A stretch of DNA of 64,000 bases. Origin: Corythucha ciliata. Its lineage: Eukaryota; Arthropoda; Insecta; Hemiptera; Tingidae. Where the stretch lies: contig CM075937.1 in NCBI GenBank assembly GCA_038030265.1, positions 24,904,198-24,968,197 of the forward strand. The letters are read 5' to 3'. Positions 54,937 through 64,000 of this stretch are shown piece after piece. A program made the translations under genes and the position numbers. The notes below the pieces were generated by a model, which searched no databases, was not told the origin of the DNA, and was given only the letters and a program-made list of their open reading frames with translations. How positions within the stretch are numbered: position 1 is the stretch's first letter; every line of letters starts with the position of its first letter.

Positions 54937-55865
54937 CTAGTCACTATAACAAACATAAACGAGTTTCCCCAGATCAAGTGAATTTCTAATGACTAACGCT
55001 TTAGCATTCTCTTCCTTCCGAACATGAATCCTAAGGTTTGAGACCCACACAAATTTATAGTTCTTTTCCCGAGCTCTTATCTTAGTTTTATAGAGAAGAT
55101 CCCTCCGGAAAGCCGATAAATTTTCATTCACGTATACTCGATTGGGTGTCCACGAGTCCAAAAGGTCCTTCGCCGTCAGATTTCTATTTCTCTTAGCTAG
55201 TTTAACCACCTCTTCCCGTTCTTTATCTGACTGTAGCTTTGCAACTATTTTTCTCGGTTTCTCCTTGATCAGGGACGATACGCGCTCAACGGTTTAGAGT
55301 CAATATTCAAGTTCTTCATGACTTTCCCTACAATCTCCTCACAGTCCTCGCTTTTCGTCTCTGGAACACCATGTACTTCGATGTTGCATTTACGGCTCTC
55401 CATCTCCAAGTTATCGACGCTACTTTGAAGCATGAGATTAGATTCCTTGAGATACATATTCTCCTCTTTTAGCGTTTTGATTTGGTCTTTCATTGCCTTA
55501 ACATCCATTTTGAAATCATCGAACTGTTTACTGATGAAATGAACTGATTCCTGAAGCTCGCCCAGTGTTTTTTCGAACATAGGTATGCTATCAACTTTTT
55601 TGCTCAACTCAGCAATAGAGTTCAGAACCATCTGGATGTCCTCTTGAGTGGCCAGGTTGCCCTGCTTATTCACTGATGCCCCCTGAACTCCCTGCTTACA
55701 ATTAAGGCATTTCCACTTACCTTTGTATTCGGAGCTCATTTTCACGAAATTCCTCTCCGAAACAGAGCAGCAAAAATTATGATACGTCTGTCCACACGCA
55801 CCGAAGCACTTCAACCCCTCCTCCTCAGCAACAGGGTCACGACAAGCGGCACAAAAAACAGACAT
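54937..55865 (-). pseudogene. LINE ORF1: PHD finger, coiled coil, Baculo_FP_C-like domain
   Basis: ATG 55865. Residues ~4-55 form a PHD-type zinc finger (CAACRDPV, CFGACGQTYHNFCC, WKCLNCKQ). About 70-180 is a heptad-rich coiled coil. Then CNIEVHGVPETKSEDC. A one-base slip near 55290 moves the frame; the C-terminus (55209-54937) reads NRVYVNENLSAFRRDLLYK and KNYKFVWVSNLRIHVRKEEN, the FP25K C-terminal fold typical of CR1-group ORF1 proteins. It would coat LINE RNA. One break only. Confidence 0.8.
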
Positions 55866-55921
55866 CACGAAAAGAGATGCAATAAACGTCTTTACCCTTC
55901 GAGCGCCTGAGCTCAACTGTG

Positions 55922-56097
55922 ACATATTCTCAAACGTTTGCAAACACTGTTCGCGAACAATGCGCGCTCAGTGAAAACACGATTAAAATGTTTGCGAACA
56001 ATGCGTGGCGCTATTAAGTGTTTCCACTGCACGCGCATCTGTTTGCAAACGTTTGCAAACACTGTTCGCGAACAATGCGCGTTCAGTGGAAACGTGG
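55922..56097. mobile_element. MITE, right part, split by the CR1-group LINE
   Basis: Contains three CGCGAACAATGCG/GCGAACAATGCG blocks and ends GTTCAGTGGAAACGTGGCT before TTA, as expected for a Harbinger-type MITE. Continues 50436-50576. Confidence 0.75.
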
Positions 56098-56468
56098 CTT
56101 TAAATTTACCCGTATTATGTGGTAATCAGTGAACAAATTCACTACTTCAATTTGTAAACTAAAAAAATATATGTATACGCCTTTCTTGTGGCCTCAGTAA
56201 TACAAATTTCTGACCAAAATCTCTGACAAAAACTTCATGGGCAATACTGTACTAAAATAATCCGATCAACCCATTTTTTTTACGATGCAAGATTGACCTG
56301 TATAATCAAACAAGAAATGGTTGAGGGCCAAGGCGATAGATATAACAGGTGGCGCACCAAGAGCTCTTTTCTTGGAATTGAGTAGGACTGCCTACGTCAC
56401 TCATAGACCAGAAAGTCTGATTGCCTGACAGTCTGTTAGGTTTTATAGTTACTTTTCTCTTTCTCAAA
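56098..56468. other. nothing recognised
   Basis: No ORF or repeat of note; flank of the next hAT-like element. Confidence 0.5.
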
Positions 56469-56476
56469 CGGTGTAA

Positions 56477-58235
56477 AGGGCCGTTTTTAGGGGGTTGGCA
56501 ACCGCCTAGGGGCTCCGACCCATGGGGGGGCCCCCGGCTTGGAATAAAAATAATTACAAAAAATCTCGATGGAGAGAAAATCCTAATTGGGGTTTTACAG
56601 AGCTAAAATCAGAATAATTTGGTTTTTGAAGAATTCAGCCCCGCAAATTTGGATTTTCGAACCACGAAAATCAGAGAAATTGGCTTTGAAGGTGCCAGAT
56701 CCACAAAAAATGGTCTTAAAATATCCAGACATGTGAAAGTGAAATTGGCGTATTTGAGCCAAACACGACCCGAAATGTCTATTTGAAATAGCCAAATCAA
56801 CGAGAATTGGTTGCCAAAGTGAACCAAATCGTGGATTTTAAAAGAAAATAAATCTGGCAAATTGAGGCTTTAAAGGGCCAAATCCTGGAAATTCGATTTT
56901 TAAAGATCTCGCGAAATTGCATTTTCGAATGAGAGCATCGGAATTTTCGAACACCCTGTATAGGCTGGTCCTAATGGTAAAGGTGGGTTTACACTGAAGT
57001 GTCCGAGTGTCTCGACATAAATGTAAAGTGCCAGATGTGAAATTTATTGACTATACAAATTCTGATAAAAATTTCTGGAAGTTTGTGTTTACACCAAGGA
57101 AATTTGTGTCTGACACTAAATTTCAAGCAACAAGTGTCGCGGGACACTATGGTGTAAACGCACCTTAAGAAATAATGAATCTTGCAAACTATACATTTTT
57201 AGATAATATAACAATTATTATCTATTGTGATATTGGTATGTTATTTTTAGATATAACATACTAACGAACTCTCAAATAGCCAAGAGAGTTATTAAACGTT
57301 CCCCTTTAGACTTTAGATTAAATTGATCGTGTCCCGGCCAAGTTTGTGAACATTCCGCGTCCAGCTCCTTCGTTTAAGCCGCTTATTAGGGCACTTTTAA
57401 CGGCTACAGAGCCGACCAGACAGGTAATTTTATTGGCCGGACTAGCAAAATATTCTGTCCATATAGAAGTGCAAAATACTGTTCGATTTAATCTGCTAAT
57501 AATTGCAAAAAAGCCCGTAGTTTCATGAATGAATCGCCTGTTTTTTAATATTATCCATTTTACTGAGAAATAGTCTGTTTTGGGGGCTTTTCGGATCTTT
57601 TTGTAGGTTGTGACTGTCTTGGGGTTGCAGCTTTTTCATCGTGAAGGCAAAGTAAAGAAAGGAAGGTCTTCTCCCACTTGTTTTATTTGAACTATCATGA
57701 CCGTGGTTCTCAAACAATTCAACGAATAAAACACTACCGGTGTTGATACTTCCAGGGCACGAATCCGTTATTTTAGTCATTTGCATTTTCAGGGCGTGGA
57801 GCCAATTTAGCTGTTTTTAGGAAGTCAAGGCCACGTCGATTTAGCTATGTTTAGGGCGGGAATCATAAACTTTTAAGGCATTTTCATGGCGCGCTAATCG
57901 TGCGTCCAGCAATTTATAGGGCGCGAGAAGTCAGTTTGGCTCTTTTTAGAGCTGCAATCGCCAGTTTCGCTATTTTTAGGTCGTCATTTTTAAGGCACGA
58001 AAATCGTCAGTTTTTGCCATATTTTGCGACTGTAGTCATACCTAGATTTGAAGGATGCGAGTGGCTATCAAGCCAGTTTTAGCAGAGCAAAGCATACAAT
58101 TTCTGAAGCCCCTCCTTTTTGAACAAAACCCGTCTCCACGTCTGTGTTTAGTATACATTTAAATTATCCACCAGCTGTTAGGGGGCCCCCTGATAGTTCT
58201 CGCCTACACGCCCCGCGAGGGCTAGAAACGGCCCT
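56477..58235. mobile_element. second non-autonomous hAT-like element, near-8-bp TSD
   Basis: Ends AGGGCCGTTTTTAG (56477-56490) and CTAGAAACGGCCCT (58222-58235), inverted at 13 of 14 positions. Flanks CGGTGTAA (56469-56476) and CGGTGTAG (58236-58243) agree at 7 of 8. C/G-rich blocks (GGGGGGCCCCC) lie just inside both ends. Interior has no transposase but two degenerate arrays: an A-rich CCAAAT/GAAATTGG type (56570-56930) and a GTCAGTTTGGCTATTTTTAGG type (57770-58040). A smaller MITE is nested inside. Confidence 0.82.
56981..57165. mobile_element. 185-bp MITE with TAA TSD, nested in the hAT-like element
   Basis: Ends AGGTGGGTTTACAC and the inverse GTGTAAACGCACCT (one mismatch), flanked by TAA at 56978-56980 and 57166-57168. 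Harbinger-type. AGTGTCC/GGGACACT pairs lie inside. Confidence 0.85.
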
Positions 58236-58243
58236 CGGTGTAG

Positions 58244-58803
58244 ACAGATTATTAATTAATTTTTCACTCTATTTATGGTAATTCTCGACACGGCCCGAAT
58301 ATCGAGGTAAATAAGTTAGTGTGTTTGTGTCCTGATTTCAATTTCGAGCACACAGCACACATTTAAAGGAAAAATTAGACGACGTTGAATACATCCTGAC
58401 AAAATTAGCGTTAGCGAAAAATTGCAAATTGTTGGTTTAGAGACATAAGCCTTGTTCGAAATCCAGCATGTATTCCTTCTTAACGAGAAATTGTAGAAAA
58501 TGCTAAATGGAAAATGGGGAATAGCTAGCGCAAAGGAGCAGTCGATCGTTTTCTTCCTGTAGAGGTCTATGGATGACGTCAATTCCCAACCTCGTCCTAG
58601 TAGGGCAAGAGGGGAGCTGCGCCACCTCTACATAGCTCTACCACCTTGGTTGAGGGCTATTATAAACAATTTTACGGCCTCCTTAAAATGAAATTATCCT
58701 CTCGAGAGTTAAACTTTGTCAAGGGTGTCGTTAGGACAGCGATCACTCAGATATCGTCTACATCACAAATATATTGGAAAAATTGAATTAGTCGTTTTGC
58801 AAC
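58244..58803. other. upstream region of the secreted-protein gene
   Basis: No repeat recognised. Holds a TATA-like box (next entry); otherwise nothing. Confidence 0.4.
58661..58666 (+). promoter_or_regulatory. possible TATA box
   Basis: TATAAA 138 bp before the ATG at 58804; would give a leader of ~110 nt. Position only; weak. Confidence 0.3.
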
Positions 58804-59620
58804 ATGAAAACAGTAATAATCTCGCTATTTTTTTTCCACGGCGTAATTCAATGTCCAGTAGTAGGTGGTGAGTACAAAACTGTACCATGAATTGAAGACA
58901 TTTTACTCGGTTGACGAGCTCTCTCACTTTTAAAAGGTCTGAAGGCAGTGTCGAAAAAACCCATTGACCCGAGAGGATCACAATCGGCTGCTGAGTTACT
59001 CGGTGATGATTTAAAACTGTTTCCGGGTTATTTGTGGGACATAGGCGCGTGCTCAACTTCGGGTGCCAAGAAGGCGACATGTTGCGGATATTTGATTCAC
59101 CAATCAGGTATGAGCTCGTTCATCAAACGATGATAATTAGATCGATCGTTCGTTGATGGTCATTTCATTTTTTAGCGTGCATAAAGACTGAGATTATCGG
59201 ACCTGTTTTCAAGTATAGCTTTACCTTTGGGGGCAAGACAATTTTCAGCATGGAAATGAAAAGTGAAAATTGTGGAACAGTCACGATTGATTTGATTTTT
59301 AGTTTTCAATAGGTATACATTTTTTTCCAGACGGACCTCCAAGAACGCGTCCATTAGTCCAGTGCGGTTCCATGCCAAGACCTGCTGGAGTAAAAATGTG
59401 CAGTACATGGTACCAAGTATTGGTATTCAAGGACGGTTACCAATTCTGCTGCAATTTATTCATTGAATATAACGGCCGTAAAGTAAGGTCGGTTGACTTG
59501 AACTGTCTCCGCTACCGCACCGACGGCACCTACAGGTTTGAAACGACCAACGGTAAGTCGGTGCGCGGCCTAGTGAGTTCTAAAGAGGATGGCGGCTGGA
59601 GATCTTTCATTCGTTCATAA
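58804..59620 (+). CDS. secreted cysteine-rich protein, three exons, unknown family
   Basis: Exons 58804-58867, 58937-59107, 59331-59620; donors G|GTGAGT and G|GTATGA, acceptors TTTAAAAG and TTTTTTCCAG; phase 1 at both junctions. 174 residues with no stop. Residues 1-17 (MKTVIISLFFFHGVIQC) look like a signal peptide. The mature part has eight Cys at about 60, 70, 71, 90, 102, 118, 119, 137, enough for four disulfides, spaced C-9-CC-18-C-11-C-15-CC-17-C. The C-terminal third is rich in Tyr, Arg and Gly. No membrane segment after the signal. Exported effector, salivary/venom or cuticle-associated roles are possible, but no family is recognised. This is the only clear gene not tied to a transposon. 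Confidence 0.72.
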
Positions 59621-60795
59621 TGCGCTAATACTTGTGTGAAGACTAAGGCTGTACAACCATGAAACACTTGATTAAAACGCGAGATTAAAACGCCTGCGCG
59701 GTTTATGTAACCAGCTACTTATGTACTGTAAGACGTCTTATAAAAGAGTATTGAATCCTTACAATATTATGGGCTACTCTACTCAATCAAAAGTTGCTCG
59801 TTGAACAATTTCCTATGAAATGTACACGCAGATAGTTCAATTCGGAAATGTTTTCATTTTCGATGGTCAAGGGAATGATCAAAATAATAAAGCCAGTGGT
59901 CCATGATCAATTGATCACCTAGCAAGCGGTTGAAGTGCAAGTGCATCAGTGATACGCAAGCGGAAGAGGTGGAAGGAATACACAAGTGAAGAAGGGGAAG
60001 AGAAAAGGGAAAGAGCTCTAAATCGAGGATTTGATGACGCGTAGTGTACTTAAGTATAATAATTTACGATAGCCTATGTGTGTCTATTCAATCATTCAAT
60101 TAAAATTCAAAACGATATAATTAGTGAGGTAATAAGTAATAGAGATGATTCAACATGAATTTAACAATCGTGCAGGGTGTTTTCGAGCCACTTTGGACGA
60201 GATCTGCCGAACATTCGCGCTAGTTCATTCATGACTGCAGTGCCGGCTCTAAGGTGGGGGGGGGGAAGCCGGGTGAGCCGCCGCGCCGTGTCCTAAGGGG
60301 CGCGTCTAGCAAAATGAGAGGGGTGGGGCAGACGAGAAAAAATAAACTAAGAGCAATTGCTTTATAGTCGGATGCTTGATAGTCGATAAACAAATTTGTT
60401 TTTTAGATGTTTCAACAGCAATTCCTTCATAACTGTTGAAAGAATTGGGTTATCGAGAAAAGAAAATGTGTTGGTAAGGTCAGAGTCGTGACTATTCAGA
60501 AGGATAAAAGTCAAAGTTCAAAATAAGCCATGTGCAAGCTTGGTCAAAATGTTCCGTTATTCTTACTGGAGTAACTCGGAGCTTGAAAGTACTATGAAGA
60601 TTCATTAGCTTATTATATCGGAAAGACCGGAGTTTAAGCAATATCGGTCGAGCTTTCTCCGGCGTCGGATTACCCAGTCGGCTGATTATATCCCCTGACA
60701 CAAATTATCAGAAGACAGATCAAGACCCATGTCTGTGAGAATACTCAAAATTAAATTTTCCAGCTCCCAATAACTCTTTTCTTTTTCCAGCACAC
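59621..60795. other. no gene seen
   Basis: The start will hold the 3' UTR of the preceding gene (AATAAAG near 59887). G-homopolymer at 60259-60266. A 69-codon minus ORF (60701-60492) has no domain. Confidence 0.45.
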
Positions 60796-61080
60796 CTAAT
60801 TATTATTATAATAATTCCTCCTTGCATCGTTCTCTACAATAGAAGAGATCCTCAGGGAAAAATGCGATGTCAAGTTTGAAGCAAATGCTTTAAACTCTTG
60901 CACCACATCCCCCTTCTGCACCAACGTGTCAACTTTCAGATCCTCGCGCAACTTTTCCATAAGCGCTTTGATTTCTTCTAGCGTAACCTTGAGGCGACTA
61001 GCGTACCCAAACAGGCCTGCGTAACATTCAGGGGACCTGTTCTGAAAGATTTCAGTGTTCCAAGTAATATCCTTTTCCAC
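60796..61080 (-). CDS. possible terminal exon, helical protein, unknown
   Basis: 94 residues, likely alpha-helical (SRLKVTLEEIKALMEKLRED, VVQEFKAFASNL), ending in an Asn run (YYNNN) encoded by an ATT-type microsatellite on plus. GGAAAAG just upstream could be an acceptor. The upstream flank is a short palindrome, CCACCCGTCCACC (about 61078-61129). No family recognised and no partner exon found. Confidence 0.3.
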   Translation of the reverse strand: MEKDITWNTEIFQNRSPECYAGLFGYASRLKVTLEEIKALMEKLREDLKVDTLVQKGDVVQEFKAFASNLTSHFSLRISSIVENDARRNYYNNN

Positions 61081-61719
61081 CCGTCCACCCCGAATTAAAT
61101 CATATATTGATTGGGTGGACGGGTGGAAAGAGAGAGTGATAGTGACATTTAAAAGTTGAAGAACAGGCCCCCATAAACTAATTGGGTTCTCAATTATGAG
61201 GTTATCTGCTGCGTGAATTCACTTGGCTGACGAAGTAATTTTTTAAAAAGGCCATTTTCTGCGAGACCTATCATCCCTTGATAATAAGCTTGCCAACCAC
61301 CGTTTGTCCTCAGGGAATCGTCGTGATATTCTATCTATACATATTTCTTAAAAAATCAACTTTTCTGAAATCATGGGGGGGGGGTAGTTACCCCCTCCCC
61401 CGTGAATCCTCCCCTGATTGTGTGTTGGATGAAAATGCCCAGTTGCCTCCTAATTCTTGTTTAATTTTTTGTTTTATTGGCGACTAGTTTCGAAGTGTTA
61501 TTAATGGCAGCGGGGGGGGGGGGAGGGTAACGACGTACCTCGATAAATTTCTGAGAAACACATGTGAATGTGTGGTCGTATGTACCGTAAACCTGATTTT
61601 TTAGAGTCATACAATGTTATTACGATTATATTTGTGTCATGACGATGAATGTTTCCATCACAAGCAACGACATCGAGGAGAGGGTTGAATACGTGGACGA
61701 AGGTAACCGTGCGTGAAGG
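61081..61719. other. no gene seen
   Basis: Two G-runs (61375-61383 and 61512-61522); no domain or repeat pair noted. Confidence 0.45.
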
Positions 61720-62950
61720 TTAGCTGGGAAGGCATTGATTTCTTGTTGTCGTCTGCGCTGTCCGGTGGCTGGCGGCACCTTTGCATGCCTTATTTAAAAT
61801 GTCGATGTAATGAGTATCCAGGCCTTTGGTGTCTGCCTCGAAATTGACATTTGTTTCCAAGTTCCGTCCTATGATAAGGCTCTCCACTGTTTTTCTTCGA
61901 ATATTATTGCTCTCACGATGTAATATTTCTAGGTTATTGAATTCGAAATTGTGATGCTTGGTGGTGGAATGCGTACTCAACGCCGTATTGTTCTTTTCCC
62001 CTCTAAAGTCATTTTGGTGCTGTCTGATCCTTGTTATGAGCTTTTGACCCGTTTCACTCCTATTGTATGATTTGCTGCAATCTTGGCAATTGATTTTGTA
62101 TAATAGTCCAGACTTGACCCGTTTCACTCCTATTGTATGATTTGCTGCAATCTTGGCAATTGATTTTGTATAATAGTCCAGACTGCTCTTTCGGAGGAAT
62201 CTTGTCCTTCAATGAGAAGCACCATTTTCCTCATTTGTCAGTAGGTCGGTGAGCCAGGGTCATCGAGTCCACATCCAGCGTCTTTAAAGCGCTTTGGAGT
62301 CGCTCACTGAGGCCTGGAACGTACATATTAATGTGCTGACGTTTCTCTTGTTGGCTAGGGCTGGTGGTCGTGTGTCATAACCCGAATGCTTCTGGTTTCA
62401 TGTTGAGGGTTAGTGGAATGGAAAAAGTCAGTTGTTCTCCTTTGGGCTGGTCTGGGTGTGTTGTGAGTGCTGCTCCTCCGGTGCCGTCCGTCGACGTTTG
62501 TTGGGTCGGGACGCAATCGTGTTATGCGTTTGTGCCTCATTGCCTTGGTGAGGGTGTTGAGCTTTCAGCCGGTTTACGGTTTTATGCCACCTATTACACA
62601 TGTATCTCAAAGGGTACCCATTATTCAACAGCTTGTCTGTTATTTTTCTTCATGCAGATTTCCAAACCTGTTGGTCCGAGAGTGTGATTGCTCGACTAAT
62701 CATGTCCATGACGTTTGTTTTGTGTTTACTCGGGTGGGAGGAGAAAATTTGCATAGTGCGGCCGCTGGATGTTGGTTTGCAGTAACATTCGAACGACAAC
62801 GTGTTGTTTTCTCCTCGGGTGATCCCGAGATCGAGGAAGGCCATGCGACGGTTGGTTTCATGTTCCACTTTGTCCACACTAAATCTGCGCCTATGGACTT
62901 CCCATGGATCAGAAAAACATCTTCAACGTGTCCCTATCAAAATAACTCAT
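61720..62950 (-). pseudogene. Penelope-like element: RT end plus GIY-YIG endonuclease, broken
   Basis: Minus strand. 62877-62650 is the RT C-terminal part (RMAFLDLGITR, ECYCKPTSSG, SSHPSKHKTNV). 62628-62428 the thumb region. 62300-62200 a linker (LSERLQSALKTLDV). 62127-61720 the GIY-YIG nuclease (GLLYKINCQDCSKSYNRSET, TGQKLITRIRQHQ). A 70-bp tandem duplication at 62044-62183 falls in the nuclease start and shifts its frame. Distinct from the copy at 24064 (different GIY-YIG sequence). The catalytic RT Asp motif is not found. Confidence 0.8.
62044..62183. repeat. 70-bp perfect tandem duplication
   Basis: 62044-62113 and 62114-62183 are identical, from TTGACCCGTTTCACTCC to AATAGTCCAGAC. Confidence 0.95.
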
Positions 62951-63157
62951 GAGCATTATTTTTTTAAATTAATTGGCGATATTTTGGCAAAAATGACAAT
63001 TTTTTTGTTTAGAAAAAAGAGAGATTTTTCCAATCAAAATCGCTTGTTCGTCTTGATTGGTTGGGCGAAAAAAGAATGCGTCATTACTCAAATTGCAAGT
63101 ACTTCGGTCCTGTATAATACATTTTTTCTTAAAAATACGTTTTAATCCTATTTCAGG

Positions 63158-63665
63158 TCATCAGTTCGAGAGGTTCACGACCATAAGAAAGTGCTGAGGA
63201 TTTATAGACTTCACGGCAAGATCTGCCGGCCTTCCACCGAACAACAGGAATATTTTTCGGGACATAAGCGTCATCACTGTGTCAAGTACCAGGCTTTGCT
63301 CGTTTCCGGTGGTCTAAAGTTTCATGCTCAGACCCTTACCCCGGCAGGAGATTTGATTCCGACGAGGACGAGTTAATTGACTGTAATTCTAATGCATGAC
63401 AATTATTAATTCTCTTTTATTACTGGTATTTTGAAGGAGTCTAGTTTTTATGACTATAATTACATAGTAAAATAACCCTCCCCATACGACGAATAATTCG
63501 TCTTGTATGGTGATTCTGGTTATACCATTATGGAACTTTTGAATACTCCTTATTTGAGTAGCAGACTCACCCCCGGACAATCCAAGTTCAACAAGCGAAT
63601 GAGTTCTTGCCGACAGGCTGTAAGAATGGGGGTTTGGCAAAGTTATTTCGTAGTTTGCCTTCCTA
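63158..63665 (+). pseudogene. DDE_Tnp_4-type transposase fragment
   Basis: After TATTTCAG, a frame reads ICRPSTEQQEYFSGHKRHHC and VKYQALLVSGGLKFHAQTLT, the D1 region of a DDE_4 transposase (usual DGT..RI.RPS....EFFSGHKR.H..KYQ). The first Asp is absent (LHGKI). Stops follow, then 63503 on gives LYGDSGYTIMELLNTPY and KFNKRMSSCRQAVRMGVW. The second Asp (GDSGY) is kept, and the final Glu (usually RE.VEWGFG) is replaced. Inactive remnant of the PIF/Harbinger-related superfamily. Confidence 0.6.
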
Positions 63666-64000
63666 GATTTTTATTTTTATTTATTTTTATTTTTTTTTTG
63701 GCTTTACAACTTAGTGTATTAGCCATTTGTTTGGCTTTATTTGGATTAAATCGGTAAGTTTGAGTCTTTTATGAAGAGTAAAATGGCAGTTAACACACCC
63801 TCAGACATGACCGGGTTCATAGTTAGTAGTTGAGGTAAGTAGAAGGGCATTACGACTTTTTCTCGAACTAAGGAGTCGATGAGTTCATTTCTCTGACATC
63901 AAGGGGCCTATTCTCTAACAAGAAGAAATATTTTTTTCGCCAGCCATGTGTCTAATTCATTAATTTGTTTGAAGAAAATGAATGAAATAAACATATGACT
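63666..64000. other. nothing recognised
   Basis: T-rich tract at 63667-63700; no gene or repeat recognised before the window edge. Confidence 0.45.

Larger units (their letters stand above)
50577..55921 (-). mobile_element. full-length CR1-group LINE (5.3 kb) with two nested insertions
   Basis: Minus strand from about 55921 (5' end) to an (AAATA)n tail at 50605-50577. Carries ORF1 (PHD finger, coiled coil, FP25K-like domain) and ORF2 (endonuclease, RT). Inserted into a Harbinger-type MITE whose halves flank it, with ACAT repeated at both borders. Interrupted by a 749-bp DNA element (52579-53327) and by a ~0.3-kb palindromic insertion (about 53620-53920). Confidence 0.88.

Overview
This is a eukaryotic, almost certainly arthropod (probably insect) genomic window. 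No prokaryotic operon is present. Coding pieces are split by GT-AG introns, the DNA is AT-rich with long homopolymers, and the recognisable proteins are arthropod transposon proteins: MADF/BESS, THAP, PIF/Harbinger, piggyBac, Tc1/mariner, Jockey- and CR1-group LINEs and Penelope-like elements. I cannot name a species. Positions 15260-15759 are an assembly gap.

Layout. 1-11.3 kb: two inverted copies of one ~0.5 kb sequence, one split by a structurally complete PIF/Harbinger transposon (461-5701) and the other by a non-autonomous hAT-like element (8951-10776). 11.3-17 kb: piggyBac debris, an Arg/Asp-rich ORF followed by a histone-type 3' stem-loop inside a snapback repeat, and a decayed Tc1/mariner gene beside the gap. 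17.1-20.6 kb: a Jockey-like LINE. 22-28 kb: a broken PIN-like/CXC gene, a Penelope-like element ending in a hammerhead-like motif, a mariner scrap and a LINE tail. 28-31 kb: tandem and large inverted repeats. 33-41.9 kb: a second Harbinger remnant, a basic-arm ORF fused to a LINE 3' end, two more LINEs and a lone Harbinger exon. 42-47 kb: an ISL2EU-type unit with a THAP/DDE transposase and a convergent four-exon YqaJ nuclease gene. 47-56 kb: a Jockey LINE, then a full-length CR1-group LINE (50577-55921) inserted in a MITE and itself hit twice. 56.4-58.2 kb: a second hAT-like element. 58.8-59.6 kb: the only convincing non-transposon gene, a three-exon secreted cysteine-rich protein. 61-64 kb: Penelope and DDE transposase remnants.

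How the genes work together. The Harbinger element encodes a transposase and a MADF/BESS DNA-binding partner on opposite strands with interleaved exons: each gene's second exon lies in the other's intron. A second remnant keeps the same layout. The ISL2EU unit pairs a THAP transposase with a YqaJ nuclease, which has one nonsense codon. Small MITEs with TTA/TAA target duplications are the type a Harbinger transposase could mobilise. Hammerhead-ribozyme-like motifs occur at three loci, one of which carries two copies facing each other in a perfect 99-bp palindrome.
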